A model generated the notes under the pieces. That model worked only from the letters and a program-made list of their open reading frames with translations, ran no database searches and was not told the DNA's origin. Positions 7,571 to 15,503 of a stretch of DNA of 30,983 bases are shown one piece after another. Source of the DNA: Fimbriimonadaceae bacterium (GTDB taxonomy: Bacteria > Armatimonadota > Fimbriimonadia > Fimbriimonadales > Fimbriimonadaceae); the NCBI GenBank assembly GCA_025451715.1, contig JANWJY010000146.1, forward strand, positions 1 through 30,983. Reading direction: 5' to 3'. Both the position numbers and the translations under genes were made by a program. Within the stretch, counting starts at the first letter, position 1. Every line of letters begins with the position of its first letter.

Positions 7571-8739
7571 GCGAAAAGAAGCGAGTGCTCGTCGTGGACG
7601 ACGAAGTGAACATCCGGAGGATTCTGCAGGCAGCGCTGGACAAGGTGGGCTACCACACGCTGATCGCCGAGAACGGCGAGACCGCGCTCAACCTCCTCAG
7701 GTCCGAGGCCGTCGACTGCGTGCTGACGGACGTCACGATGCCGGGCATCGACGGCTACGAGCTGCAGCGCGCCGTGCGCGCAAACTGGCCCAACGTTCCC
7801 GTCGTGATCATGACTGCGTACGGCACGATCCCCCAGGCCGTGCAGTCGATCCGCGACGGCGCGTTCGAATACATCACCAAGCCATTCGATCTCGACGCCG
7901 TCAAAAAGGTCATCAAGGCCGCTCTGAAGGGCAGCGAGAGCGCGCACGCCCCGAAAGCGATCGGTAAGGCGACAAAGACCTTCATCGCCGACTCGCCTCA
8001 GATGCAGGAGGTCTATCGCACGATCCAACAGGTCGCTGACTCGAGGGCAACGATCCTGATCACAGGCGAGAGCGGCACCGGTAAGGAGGTCGTCGCCAGA
8101 CTGTTGCACGACCTCTCGTCCCGCTCGACGGCAGCATACGTCGCGCTGAGTTGCGCCGCGCTTCCAGAGACGCTCCTTGAGAGCGAGCTCTTCGGCTACG
8201 TTAAGGGCGCATTCACGGGGGCGGACAACGACAAGCCCGGACGATTTGAGACCGCCAACGGCGGGACCCTCTTTCTGGACGAGATCGGCGACATCCCGAC
8301 GCCCACACAGGTCAAGCTTCTTCGGGTCTTGCAGGAGCGGGAGATCGAGCGGCTCGGTGCGAACAAGCCGACCCAGATCGACGTGCGGCTGGTGACAGCC
8401 ACCAACCGAGACCTCGGCGAGGCGGTCGAGGACGGCTCGTTCCGGCTCGACCTGATGTACCGCCTCAAGGTCGTTGAGATCCACCTTCCGCCGCTCCGCG
8501 AGAGAAAAGAGGACGTCATGCCTCTGGCCGAGCACTTTCTTGCTAAGTTTTCACGCGAAAACGGCAGGGTTTTGACGCGAGTATCTGAGGAGTCCCTTGG
8601 CGTCCTGCTGGCCTACACGTGGCCCGGAAACGTCCGTGAGCTGGAAAACGCCATGGAACGGGCAGTGGTCCTAGCCGGACGAGAGGACCAAATACTAACT
8701 CTCGACCACCTGCCCAAGCACGTCAAACCAGCGGCATAA
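7567..8739 (+). CDS. Sigma-54-interacting response regulator lacking a DNA-binding domain
   Basis: The 390 residues are a receiver domain (phosphoacceptor D55 in LTDVTMPGIDGYEL, acidic pair D11-D12, switch T83, K105) followed by an AAA+ sigma-54 activator domain. That domain has Walker A GESGTGKE (167-174), the sigma-54 contact loop GAFTGA (214-219) and Walker B FLDEIGD with D238-E239. The protein then ends shortly after TWPGNVRELENAMERAV with LDHLPKHVKPAA. The Fis-type helix-turn-helix that makes NtrC proteins about 450-480 residues is absent, and nothing resembling it continues in any frame after 8739. Start TTG 7567 has AGGAG six bases upstream and overlaps the kinase stop. It should activate sigma-54 polymerase without binding an enhancer itself, as in Helicobacter FlgR. 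Confidence 0.93.
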   Translation: MSEKKRVLVVDDEVNIRRILQAALDKVGYHTLIAENGETALNLLRSEAVDCVLTDVTMPGIDGYELQRAVRANWPNVPVVIMTAYGTIPQAVQSIRDGAFEYITKPFDLDAVKKVIKAALKGSESAHAPKAIGKATKTFIADSPQMQEVYRTIQQVADSRATILITGESGTGKEVVARLLHDLSSRSTAAYVALSCAALPETLLESELFGYVKGAFTGADNDKPGRFETANGGTLFLDEIGDIPTPTQVKLLRVLQEREIERLGANKPTQIDVRLVTATNRDLGEAVEDGSFRLDLMYRLKVVEIHLPPLRERKEDVMPLAEHFLAKFSRENGRVLTRVSEESLGVLLAYTWPGNVRELENAMERAVVLAGREDQILTLDHLPKHVKPAA

Positions 8740-8980
8740 CCTCAAATAGGCGAACCCTGGCCGCCCCAAATGTGTCTAATGCATAAGGATCAGCCGCGGT
8801 AGGCTGTGACTAAGGGGCGGGTTGCAGCCCGCCGTTTAAGCACTCCTCCTAGATTCGGCCCAGTCGGGCAACCGTACCGAAGTCCGATCCCCTGGGCACT
8901 TGGAACAATCCATTTGAACCTAGGGTTTGGAGTGAGTAGGAACTGAAGTCTAGATTGAAAGCAAGAATGCGAGGCACGAC
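8740..8980. other. Intergenic region with two short hairpins
   Basis: This 241-base gap follows the response regulator. It holds two inverted repeats: 8791-8795/8802-8806 (CAGCC/GGCTG) and 8816-8821/8828-8833 (GGCGGG/CCCGCC) followed by GTTT. The second may be a weak terminator for the two-component operon. Two GGAAC pentamers (8902-8906, 8939-8943) recall ECF -35 boxes, but no fitting -10 is present. No further coding signal was seen. Confidence 0.35.
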
Positions 8981-9559
8981 ATGACAATGACCATGCAAGA
9001 TCAGGTGAGGTTCAACACGCAGATGCGTCGGACCTACCGAAAGGTCTACAACTTGGCCTATCGACTTTCGGGAAACAAGGGTGACGCGGAGGACCTGACG
9101 CAGGAAGCGTTCTACAGGGCCTATCGCGGTTTTGACGCGTATGAGGGTGACAAGCCCTTCGAGAACTGGATCTTCCGTATCGTGACGCGACTGTTCCTCG
9201 ACCTGAACAGGAGCCGCAAGCGGCGGGTGAAGACGGTTAGCTACGACGCACCGTTGCACCCAGACGGATCCGACGACACCGTTTTGTTCGAGAAGTCCGA
9301 CGACCGTCCGACGCCGGAAGACTTCCTCTTGGCCCACGCGGTCTCTGAGGATCTGGAGCGGTCGCTCTCCCTGCTCTCTGACGACCAACGCCGGCTCGTA
9401 TGGCTGGCGGACGTCGAGGGCGTCTCTTACGGCGAGATCGCAGCGATCTTCAAGGCGCCTGTCGGCACGATCCGGTCGCGGCTGCACCGCGCGCACAAAC
9501 AGCTTCGAGCGTGCCTCGAGCAGGTCCAGTCCGAAAGGAACCGGCTTTGCACGTCTTAG
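8981..9559 (+). CDS. ECF-type RNA polymerase sigma factor
   Basis: The 192-residue group IV sigma factor has two parts. Region 2 (about 15-85) carries RKVYNLAYRLSGNKGDAEDL, then QEAFYRAYRGFDAYEGDKPF and ENWIFRIVTRLFLDLNRSRK. Region 4 (about 125-185) carries LLSDDQRRLVWLADVEGVSY followed by GEIAAIFKAPVGTIRSRLHR, the -35-binding helix-turn-helix. The linker is long and acidic. ATG 8981 is one of three closely spaced in-frame ATGs (MTMTM); a weak CGAGG precedes the first. No anti-sigma factor follows: the gene ends at a terminator and the next gene is on the other strand. Control must therefore come from elsewhere, perhaps the upstream two-component pair, though nothing in the sequence proves this. 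Confidence 0.9.
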   Translation: MTMTMQDQVRFNTQMRRTYRKVYNLAYRLSGNKGDAEDLTQEAFYRAYRGFDAYEGDKPFENWIFRIVTRLFLDLNRSRKRRVKTVSYDAPLHPDGSDDTVLFEKSDDRPTPEDFLLAHAVSEDLERSLSLLSDDQRRLVWLADVEGVSYGEIAAIFKAPVGTIRSRLHRAHKQLRACLEQVQSERNRLCTS

Positions 9560-9582
9560 CTTCGACGGTCTCTCCGAACACG

Positions 9583-9611
9583 GCAAAGTCCCGACAAGTT
9601 CGGGGCTTTGC
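9583..9611 (+). terminator. Intrinsic terminator after the ECF sigma gene
   Basis: A 12-bp stem (9583-9594 with 9600-9611, one G-T pair) has a five-base loop and is followed by TATTTGT. It lies 24 bases past the sigma-factor stop and reaches the stop codon of the convergent oxidoreductase, so it may serve both. Confidence 0.75.
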
Positions 9612-10600
9612 TATTTGTACGCAGGGGAGACAGCGCGACCGATCCGGTATGACTCCTCAGCTGCCTCGATGACGGCAATTGTCCGTCGCGCCTGTTCGGG
9701 CTTGACCGCGAGCTCTTCGTTCCCTTGAAGGAATGAGTTGAAGTTCTTGTAGTACGCGCCCCACTCGTCTTCGCCGCACTCGACTTCGGCGGTCACGAGC
9801 TCGGTGCCGGTCCATTCGCTGATGGTGATCGTCGGACCCCAGTCGGCGGTAATGCCCCCACGTGTTCCGAGGATGCGCCATTTCGGCTTGCCCACGCTCT
9901 TGAGCTGGCTGACTTCGAAGTCGGCGGTGCAGCCGTTTGCGAACTGGATCGATGCTCGAGTGTGGTCCTCGCTCTTCGCGCCCTCCCAAACGCCTGCGAC
10001 AAACGAGCCGGTCACGGTCTCAACGTCGCTGTGGACGAGGTTGAGGACCCAGTCGATCATGTGCGCGCCGAAGTCGTATAGGGTCCCGCCGCTCACCTCC
10101 TTGTCGCTGCGCCACCAGTCCTTAGGGGGCTCGAATGAACCAAAGCTGCACTCGACCTGGAAAACCTCGCCGATCCTGCCGCTCTCGATCGCCTGTCTAA
10201 TAGCGCGGAAGTCGCCGTCCCAGCGGCGGTTGTGGAAGACGCTGAGCACCCTGCCCGAGCTGTGCGCCGCCTCGATCATCGCGTCAGCCTCGCTGGTCGA
10301 TAAGCACATCGGCTTCTCGACGATCGTATGCTTACCGGCGAGGAGACTAGCGACTGACACCGCCTCGTGCAGGCGGTGGGGAAGCACGACAGCGACGAGA
10401 TCGATGTCCGGACTCGCGAGGAGCTCGCGAAAGTCGGTGTAGGTCGCGATCCCCGGGAACTGCTCATTGGCGGCCGTAAGGCGGGCTAGCTCGGTGTCGC
10501 AAACGGCGGCCAGCTTCATCCCGGCACGCTCCATCCAGACGCCGTGCCACTTTCCCATCTCGAACGCCGCGCCGTACCCGATGACCCCGCACTTGACCAT
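9611..10600 (-). CDS. Gfo/Idh/MocA-family NAD(P)-dependent oxidoreductase
   Basis: The protein has about 329 residues. The N-terminal Rossmann fold opens CGVIGYGAAFEMGKWH, and the family's catalytic-lysine motif EKP appears in HTIVEKPMCLS. The C-terminal substrate domain holds GGTLYDFGAHMIDWVLNLV, the usual Asp/His region. Members oxidise or reduce sugars, inositols and related polyols, and the substrate cannot be assigned here. The gene stands alone, between convergent and divergent neighbours. Start: ATG 10600 begins MVKCGVIGYG directly at the Rossmann fold; a longer version to 10630 would add ten residues and run through an inverted repeat (10620-10625/10631-10636), so the shorter one is preferred. 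No clear Shine-Dalgarno sequence is visible. Confidence 0.9.
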   Translation of the reverse strand: MVKCGVIGYGAAFEMGKWHGVWMERAGMKLAAVCDTELARLTAANEQFPGIATYTDFRELLASPDIDLVAVVLPHRLHEAVSVASLLAGKHTIVEKPMCLSTSEADAMIEAAHSSGRVLSVFHNRRWDGDFRAIRQAIESGRIGEVFQVECSFGSFEPPKDWWRSDKEVSGGTLYDFGAHMIDWVLNLVHSDVETVTGSFVAGVWEGAKSEDHTRASIQFANGCTADFEVSQLKSVGKPKWRILGTRGGITADWGPTITISEWTGTELVTAEVECGEDEWGAYYKNFNSFLQGNEELAVKPEQARRTIAVIEAAEESYRIGRAVSPAYK

Positions 10601-10690
10601 AGCAGGCCCAAATTTACCGGTCGGGCGCAACCCGACTGCGCTCAGGTAGCGTTATCAGACTTAATCCACGTCGTGTGGAGGAGGAAAACG

Positions 10691-11353
10691 ATGCTAGCAA
10701 CACTGACCCTTGCGGCCATGATGGCCCAGCAGCCGGCCGCGACGGCCCAAGCGACCGACTTCACCCACAAGTTTACGAAGGACGAGACCATGGCCTATGC
10801 GGTCAAGGTGTCGGGATCTGACAACGGTACGGACGTGGTCTTCGATCTGGAGTTCGAAGTCACTGCCACAGGCGAAGCGAAGGACGGAAAGACGCCCTGC
10901 CACATCAAGTTTCAAAGGGTGGTCGCATCTTTCGGCGGCTCGGAACAGCCGATGGACATGGCGGAGTTGGACGTGACGCTCGACAAGTTCGGAGCGCCGA
11001 CCTCGATGGACATGGAGGGAGCCAGTGGAGTGGCATACGTCGCGCTCGTGTTGCAGTACTTGCCGAACAAGAGCCTGGCGGTAGGAGAGGGCTTCAAGGC
11101 CGAACTCGACCTCGGTGGCGCGAAGGTCGCGCACGAGGGAACTTACTCCGGCGACGAGGAGCTCGCAGGCAAGAAGTACTCGGTGATCAAGTCAAAGTCG
11201 ACGCTGACACCGACCGGCCAAGAGCCCGGCAACTTGACCTCGAAGAGCTTCTTCGATTCCACGACGGGGAAGGTCGTGCGGATCGATTCGACGATCGCCA
11301 CGCCTGACGGCGAATTCAAGTTGACGGTCACGGCGAAGCCGAAGAAAGCATAG
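10691..11353 (+). CDS. Exported protein of unknown function
   Basis: The protein has 220 residues. The N-terminus (MLATLTLAAMMAQQPAATAQ) looks like a signal peptide with cleavage near ATAQA. The mature part is rich in beta-strand patterns and Lys/Asp/Thr, with few aromatics and little sign of a catalytic motif. It has alternating strands such as AYAVKVSGSDNGTDVVFDLE and a repeated theme of target-value words (DLGGAKVAHEGTYSGDEELA). ATG 10691 is preceded by the strong tract GGAGGAGG seven bases upstream; the open frame extends further upstream, but the signal peptide and this ribosome binding site fix the start. It is monocistronic, with a terminator right after the stop. I do not recognise a family. 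Confidence 0.78.
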   Translation: MLATLTLAAMMAQQPAATAQATDFTHKFTKDETMAYAVKVSGSDNGTDVVFDLEFEVTATGEAKDGKTPCHIKFQRVVASFGGSEQPMDMAELDVTLDKFGAPTSMDMEGASGVAYVALVLQYLPNKSLAVGEGFKAELDLGGAKVAHEGTYSGDEELAGKKYSVIKSKSTLTPTGQEPGNLTSKSFFDSTTGKVVRIDSTIATPDGEFKLTVTAKPKKA

Positions 11354-11362
11354 CGGCTCGAT

Positions 11363-11399
11363 GAAGATTCCTCCGGGCCTTCGGTCTGGAGGGATCTTC
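11363..11399 (+). terminator. Intrinsic terminator between convergent genes
   Basis: A 12-bp stem (11363-11374 with 11388-11399, one T-G pair) with a 13-base loop is followed by CTTTAC. It lies ten bases past the stop of the exported protein and three bases before the end of the aminopeptidase gene on the other strand. Confidence 0.65.
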
Positions 11400-11401
11400 C
11401 T

Positions 11402-12823
11402 TTACAACCCCCTGACAAACTCGCTCATCAGCCTGACGCCGAACCCGGTCGGTCCTGCGACGAGCGGGCCCGAGTCGCGCTCGACTGTGCCGTGGCCGGC
11501 CATGTCGATGTGCGCCCACGGCGTGCCCTTGCTGACGAAGTACTCGAGGAAAGTGGCTCCCTGAACCGGGTGAGCCATTCCATTCAGGTTTGAGTTCACG
11601 ATGTCGGCGACCTGCGACCGCATCATGTCCCGGTAGCGCAGGTGCAGTGGTAGCCGCCAAAGCATCTCGTCCGTTGCGTTGCCCGACATTTGCATGGAGT
11701 TAAACAAGGCTTCGTCGTTGGCGAAGAGGCCGGCGTAGACGGTGCCGAGCGCACGAATGACGCCACCGGTCAAGGTCGCAATGTCGACGATGCACCTCGC
11801 CTTTTCGACCTCGCACGCCCAGCACAGTCCGTCGGCGAGCACAAGGCGCCCTTCCGCATCTGTGTTCGTCACTTCGACCGTCACGCCGTTGCGAAAGGTG
11901 ATCACGTCGTCCGGCCGGTATGCCTCGTCGCTGACGCAGTTCTCCGCGGCGACGAGCAGCCCGATGACGCGAACGTCCGGCTTGTGCACCCGCGCGATTG
12001 CGTACATCGCTCCGAGCACGGCGCAGCCGCCTGCCTTGTCGACCTTCATGCCCCTCATGCCGTTTCGGTCCTTGAGGCTGAGTCCGCCCGTGTCGTAGGT
12101 GACGGTCTTACCGAGCAGCACGACGGGCGCGTCCTTCTCGCGCCCCTTTGGGCAGTACTCGAGGCGGATGAAGCACGGCGGATGCACAGACGCTTTCCCC
12201 ACGGTCAGCAGGCCGACCATCCTTTCATCCACGAGCTTTTTGCCCTTCATCACGGTCAGCTTGAGGCCGGTCTCTGCCGCGATCTGTTTCGCGGCGTCCG
12301 CCATGAAGTCTGGGGTCGCGACGTTGGGCGGCGTCTGCACGAGCGTGCGCGCGAGGTTCGTGCAGTGGGCGATCTCGAGGCCCATCCTCAGCGCGGCCTG
12401 CACCTTCTTGTCGTCGCTCTGCAGGACGATGGACATGGCGCGGCGCGGGCCAGCGCCGGTTCCGCGATAGAGCACCGGGTTCCATCCGAGGAGCCCGAAC
12501 GCCTCGCCGACCATCGTCGCCTCGGTGTCGTGAAAGTGCGGGCCGCTCAGCGCGAGGTTTCGGAGCCCCAACTGCGACGCGAACCGACCGAGCGTCGCGG
12601 CGGCGTTTCGCCAGTCGCAGTAGGAGCCCTTGCCGACACCGACGACGATCGCCTGTCCGCCCGCGCCGAAGCTCTCGGCGATCTGGCCGGCCTCGAACTT
12701 GAATCCTGGCCGCTTCGCCGCCTCAATGACCGCGCGCGTCGTCTTCGCAGCCAGGGGCCCGGATGAGAACACAACCTTGACGGAGCCGGCCGACGGCTTG
12801 GAGACGCGCACGCTGCTGAACAT
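11402..12823 (-). CDS. Leucyl aminopeptidase, M17 family
   Basis: This cytosolic dimetal aminopeptidase of 473 residues removes N-terminal residues in peptide turnover. The N-terminal macro-like domain is divergent. The C-terminal catalytic domain is complete: GKTVTYDTGGLSLKDRNGMR holds the metal-binding Lys and Asp and the catalytic Lys, MKVDKAGGCAV holds the next Asp ligand, and NTDAEGRLVLADGL holds the Asp/Glu ligands and the Arg that binds bicarbonate. ATG 12823 has no evident Shine-Dalgarno; a GGTTCGGA-type tandem tract lies in its upstream leader. Length (about 470-500 typical) and motifs are normal. It stands apart from the secreted hydrolase upstream by 75 bases and may share its transcript. 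Confidence 0.94.
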   Translation of the reverse strand: MFSSVRVSKPSAGSVKVVFSSGPLAAKTTRAVIEAAKRPGFKFEAGQIAESFGAGGQAIVVGVGKGSYCDWRNAAATLGRFASQLGLRNLALSGPHFHDTEATMVGEAFGLLGWNPVLYRGTGAGPRRAMSIVLQSDDKKVQAALRMGLEIAHCTNLARTLVQTPPNVATPDFMADAAKQIAAETGLKLTVMKGKKLVDERMVGLLTVGKASVHPPCFIRLEYCPKGREKDAPVVLLGKTVTYDTGGLSLKDRNGMRGMKVDKAGGCAVLGAMYAIARVHKPDVRVIGLLVAAENCVSDEAYRPDDVITFRNGVTVEVTNTDAEGRLVLADGLCWACEVEKARCIVDIATLTGGVIRALGTVYAGLFANDEALFNSMQMSGNATDEMLWRLPLHLRYRDMMRSQVADIVNSNLNGMAHPVQGATFLEYFVSKGTPWAHIDMAGHGTVERDSGPLVAGPTGFGVRLMSEFVRGL

Positions 12824-12842
12824 GTTTTGAGTGTGGCAGGTC

Positions 12843-12887
12843 TGGAAGTTCGGCGGTTTGGAGGTTCGGAGGTTCGGTGGTGTTGGG
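12843..12887. repeat. Short degenerate tandem repeat, consensus GGTTCGGA
   Basis: About five copies of an 8-base unit related to GGTTCGGA run head to tail (GAAGTTCGG, CGGTTTGG, AGGTTCGG, AGGTTCGG, TGGTGTTGG). They lie between the hydrolase stop and the aminopeptidase start. The copies have drifted from one another. Confidence 0.6.
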
Positions 12888-12898
12888 ACAGATGCGAC

Positions 12899-15391
12899 CT
12901 AGTCCCGCCAGACGATGTCGCCTTTTTCGACGGACCAGTCGTTTCCGAAAACTCCTGCGACCCGCACGGCCTTCGAGCCGATCGTGTGGATCCGCGAATC
13001 GTACACGAACAGGTCCGGATAGTGGACCCCGCTCACGAAGTAGGGCATCGTGTCGGTCGAGCGCATTCCGGCGAGGCCCGTGCCACCGACGATCGCAAAC
13101 TGTGTGCGTGTGCCCGAAGCTTCTGCGGATGACGCGTCAGGCATGATCTTCGGTCGCACCATAAGTACCGAGAGGTCGTCGCCCTCTAAGGTCCGGTCGC
13201 CGACGGTCACAGAACCGCGGCGTACGTGTACGGGCGAGCCTTCGAGCAGGTACTTCGCGATCTTGTTCGTGTCTTCATTGCCGTATACGATCATGTTCGT
13301 CGCGCGCCGGAAGGCGCCGCTCGCAGTGAACGCGGTGTCTGGGAACATCTCCGCGTACCCGTTCCCGCGATAGTGCCACGTCTCGGCGTCGTAGCGCGCC
13401 TTCGCGTACGACCAAGCGTTCTCCTCGGGCGTGCCGGCCGTGCCGTAGACGAGCACGAAGCGGTTGTTGAACGCGAGCTTGAACGGCCCGCCGGACGTCG
13501 GAGTTTTGCTCATCGCCAGCGGCTGTCCGATCGCGCGCCATCCGCCTGCAGCCTTGTGCAGCCAGACCTTCCCGCCTACGGGCTCGGCGCCCTTCAGTTC
13601 AGTGCCGTTGATGAGCACGTCGAACGGTGCGCTCGTTTGAGGCAAGGGAGACTTAGCGATGTCAAGTGCGAAGTAGACGACGTTCGTCGCTTCGATCTCA
13701 ATCCGCTGAAGCCCGATGGGATTGACCGCGACTACGGACGAAGGATTGAACGGCACTTCCTGCTGTGCGATCGTCACCCAATGGCTGGTCGCCGAAACTT
13801 GCGGGCAGGTCGTGTGAAACTCGACTCGCCTGACCTCGTGCGAAAGGCGGCGTCGACGGCGGTCGAAGAACTCCATCATCGGGCCGTAGTCCACGCAGTC
13901 CGCGCCCGGCTCGGGCGTGTTGTCGTACCAGTGCCCCGCGTTCGGCTCTTCGTGCCAGTCCACGTCGCGATGGAACTCCGACAAGTACGCGCGCATCTGC
14001 CGGGGCTGCGCGACCGGCACTGTCTCGTCCGACGCGCCATGCAGTACGTACACGCCGTGTTGTAAGTAGTTGCGCAGAAGTTTCGTTGTGTCGCTCGGGT
14101 TGCTGACGCGCAGTAACATCGCCTCGATCGGGTCGGGGTCCTCGTACCGAACGGCACCGCCGTACGACCAGAAGTTGATCCAGCCCGCGCACGGCCCGAT
14201 CGCGCCCCACTGGTCGGGATACGTCGCTCCGAGGAACCACGCGCCGTGGCCGCCCATAGAATGGCCTGTCAGATAGATCCGGTCCTCTCGCGGCTCGTAG
14301 CGCCTCTTCGCATCGGCAAGAGCCTCCATCGCGTCAATACGGCCCCAGTCCTCCCAGTCGAACCCATAAGGGCGACGGTTGGTCGCAGCGACGATCCACG
14401 CCCACGGCTTGGCTCCATACGCTGCCGCCTGTCCCGTCGCCTCGACGCCCGCGCCGTGCACGGTGAGGATGAGCGCGTCGGCGGTCAAGAGGTTCGCTTC
14501 GAGCGGCGGGCGCACAGCGTAGTACTGCACGCTGCCGTCGACCTCGCTGACGTACGTGCGCTTGTGGAGGTCGTGGAGGTTTTTGACGTCCAGGTCGAAT
14601 CCGAGCGTCGCGATAACGCCATGCCGCTCATCTCTCGTTCCTAACTTTAATGTCAGTCGCGCCTTGCCGGCGGTCCTGAACTCGGGGGTCGAGAATAGGA
14701 ATGGCACCTTTTGCGACGTGAATGGATGCAGGTCGCCGATAGGTGTCGAAGCTGGTTCACCGCCATCGATAATCGCAGTCAGGATCAAGTCACTCCAAAC
14801 CTTTCCCGTGGAATTCGTCACCATCGTTGCTGCGGAGAGATCCCCAGACTCGCCGACGATCACGTCCGGCAGCGTCGCGTCGCGGGATTCAAGGAACAGT
14901 TCGCTCTGGGTTGGCTCCAGCTTTGCTCGCAGCGACCCGCGCCCAACGCCGAAGAGCAGTGAGTTAGCTCCTTTCTTCAATTGCACGGGATACCGCACAA
15001 ACCCGAAGCTGTACGGGTCGCCGCCCCGCGGCTCACCGTTAACATAAACGTAGGACTGTCCCGCTGCCGACAGCATCATCACCTGGTCGGTGTCCACGGT
15101 CACCGAAGCGAACGCGAAGCCGCCGCGGAACGCTCGGCTCGCGAGCACGCCCTCTACATTCGCCGTGACTTTCGTCCAAGTCCGAGGCTGCCCGCCGGGG
15201 ACCTCAAATACATCACCCTCTAACGGAGCGCTGAACTCGCCCTTAACAAGCATTGCCGTGAGCGCATTCGTCAGGATCGGCACCCGCCCGCCTGAACCCA
15301 CCGGATCGAGGGCCAGAACTTCGGTGATGTCGATCTCCGCAGGCTGGACGGGCCCGGTAACAGAGAAAAGTAAGAGTAGATGTGCGAGCAT
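12899..15391 (-). CDS. Large secreted alpha/beta hydrolase (prolyl-oligopeptidase-like serine esterase/peptidase)
   Basis: The protein has about 830 residues. The N-terminus (MLAHLLLLFSVTGPVQPAE) is a signal peptide. A beta-rich N-terminal region of about 300 residues precedes an alpha/beta-hydrolase domain with LTGHSMGGHGAWFLGATYP (nucleophile Ser), HGASDETVPV (acid Asp) and EPNAGHWYDN (catalytic His). A further C-terminal beta-rich region of about 300 residues contains PFDVLINGTELKGAEPV. This layout is seen in extracellular S9-type or feruloyl/acetyl-esterase-like proteins, so either peptide or ester substrates are possible. Start: ATG 15391 begins the signal peptide cleanly. ATG 15445 is an alternative with a longer hydrophobic leader. 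Any start further out would run into the divergent kinase gene. Confidence 0.85.
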   Translation of the reverse strand: MLAHLLLLFSVTGPVQPAEIDITEVLALDPVGSGGRVPILTNALTAMLVKGEFSAPLEGDVFEVPGGQPRTWTKVTANVEGVLASRAFRGGFAFASVTVDTDQVMMLSAAGQSYVYVNGEPRGGDPYSFGFVRYPVQLKKGANSLLFGVGRGSLRAKLEPTQSELFLESRDATLPDVIVGESGDLSAATMVTNSTGKVWSDLILTAIIDGGEPASTPIGDLHPFTSQKVPFLFSTPEFRTAGKARLTLKLGTRDERHGVIATLGFDLDVKNLHDLHKRTYVSEVDGSVQYYAVRPPLEANLLTADALILTVHGAGVEATGQAAAYGAKPWAWIVAATNRRPYGFDWEDWGRIDAMEALADAKRRYEPREDRIYLTGHSMGGHGAWFLGATYPDQWGAIGPCAGWINFWSYGGAVRYEDPDPIEAMLLRVSNPSDTTKLLRNYLQHGVYVLHGASDETVPVAQPRQMRAYLSEFHRDVDWHEEPNAGHWYDNTPEPGADCVDYGPMMEFFDRRRRRLSHEVRRVEFHTTCPQVSATSHWVTIAQQEVPFNPSSVVAVNPIGLQRIEIEATNVVYFALDIAKSPLPQTSAPFDVLINGTELKGAEPVGGKVWLHKAAGGWRAIGQPLAMSKTPTSGGPFKLAFNNRFVLVYGTAGTPEENAWSYAKARYDAETWHYRGNGYAEMFPDTAFTASGAFRRATNMIVYGNEDTNKIAKYLLEGSPVHVRRGSVTVGDRTLEGDDLSVLMVRPKIMPDASSAEASGTRTQFAIVGGTGLAGMRSTDTMPYFVSGVHYPDLFVYDSRIHTIGSKAVRVAGVFGNDWSVEKGDIVWRD

Positions 15392-15451
15392 CGTCGAACT
15401 CGTCTTACCCGCTAAGGCGTAGAAAACCCAAGAAAACAGAAACATTTCAGA

Positions 15452-15486
15452 CTGATTGAGGGTTGAATCAGTACAGTTCAATTCAA
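15452..15486. promoter_or_regulatory. Paired inverted repeats in the divergent hydrolase/kinase promoter region
   Basis: CTGATT-N8-AATCAG (15452-15471) overlaps TTGAAT-N12-ATTCAA (15463-15486) in the gap between two divergent genes, just before the strong GGAGGTGAT ribosome binding site of the kinase gene. They could be operators or part of divergent promoters. No regulator can be named. Confidence 0.3.
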
Positions 15487-15503
15487 ATAGGAGGTGATGT
15501 AGA

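Noticed and set aside
8902..8980. ECF autoregulatory promoter (GGAAC boxes) before the sigma gene
   Set aside because: Two GGAAC pentamers are present, but neither has a plausible -10 at 15-17 bases, so autoregulation is not supported.
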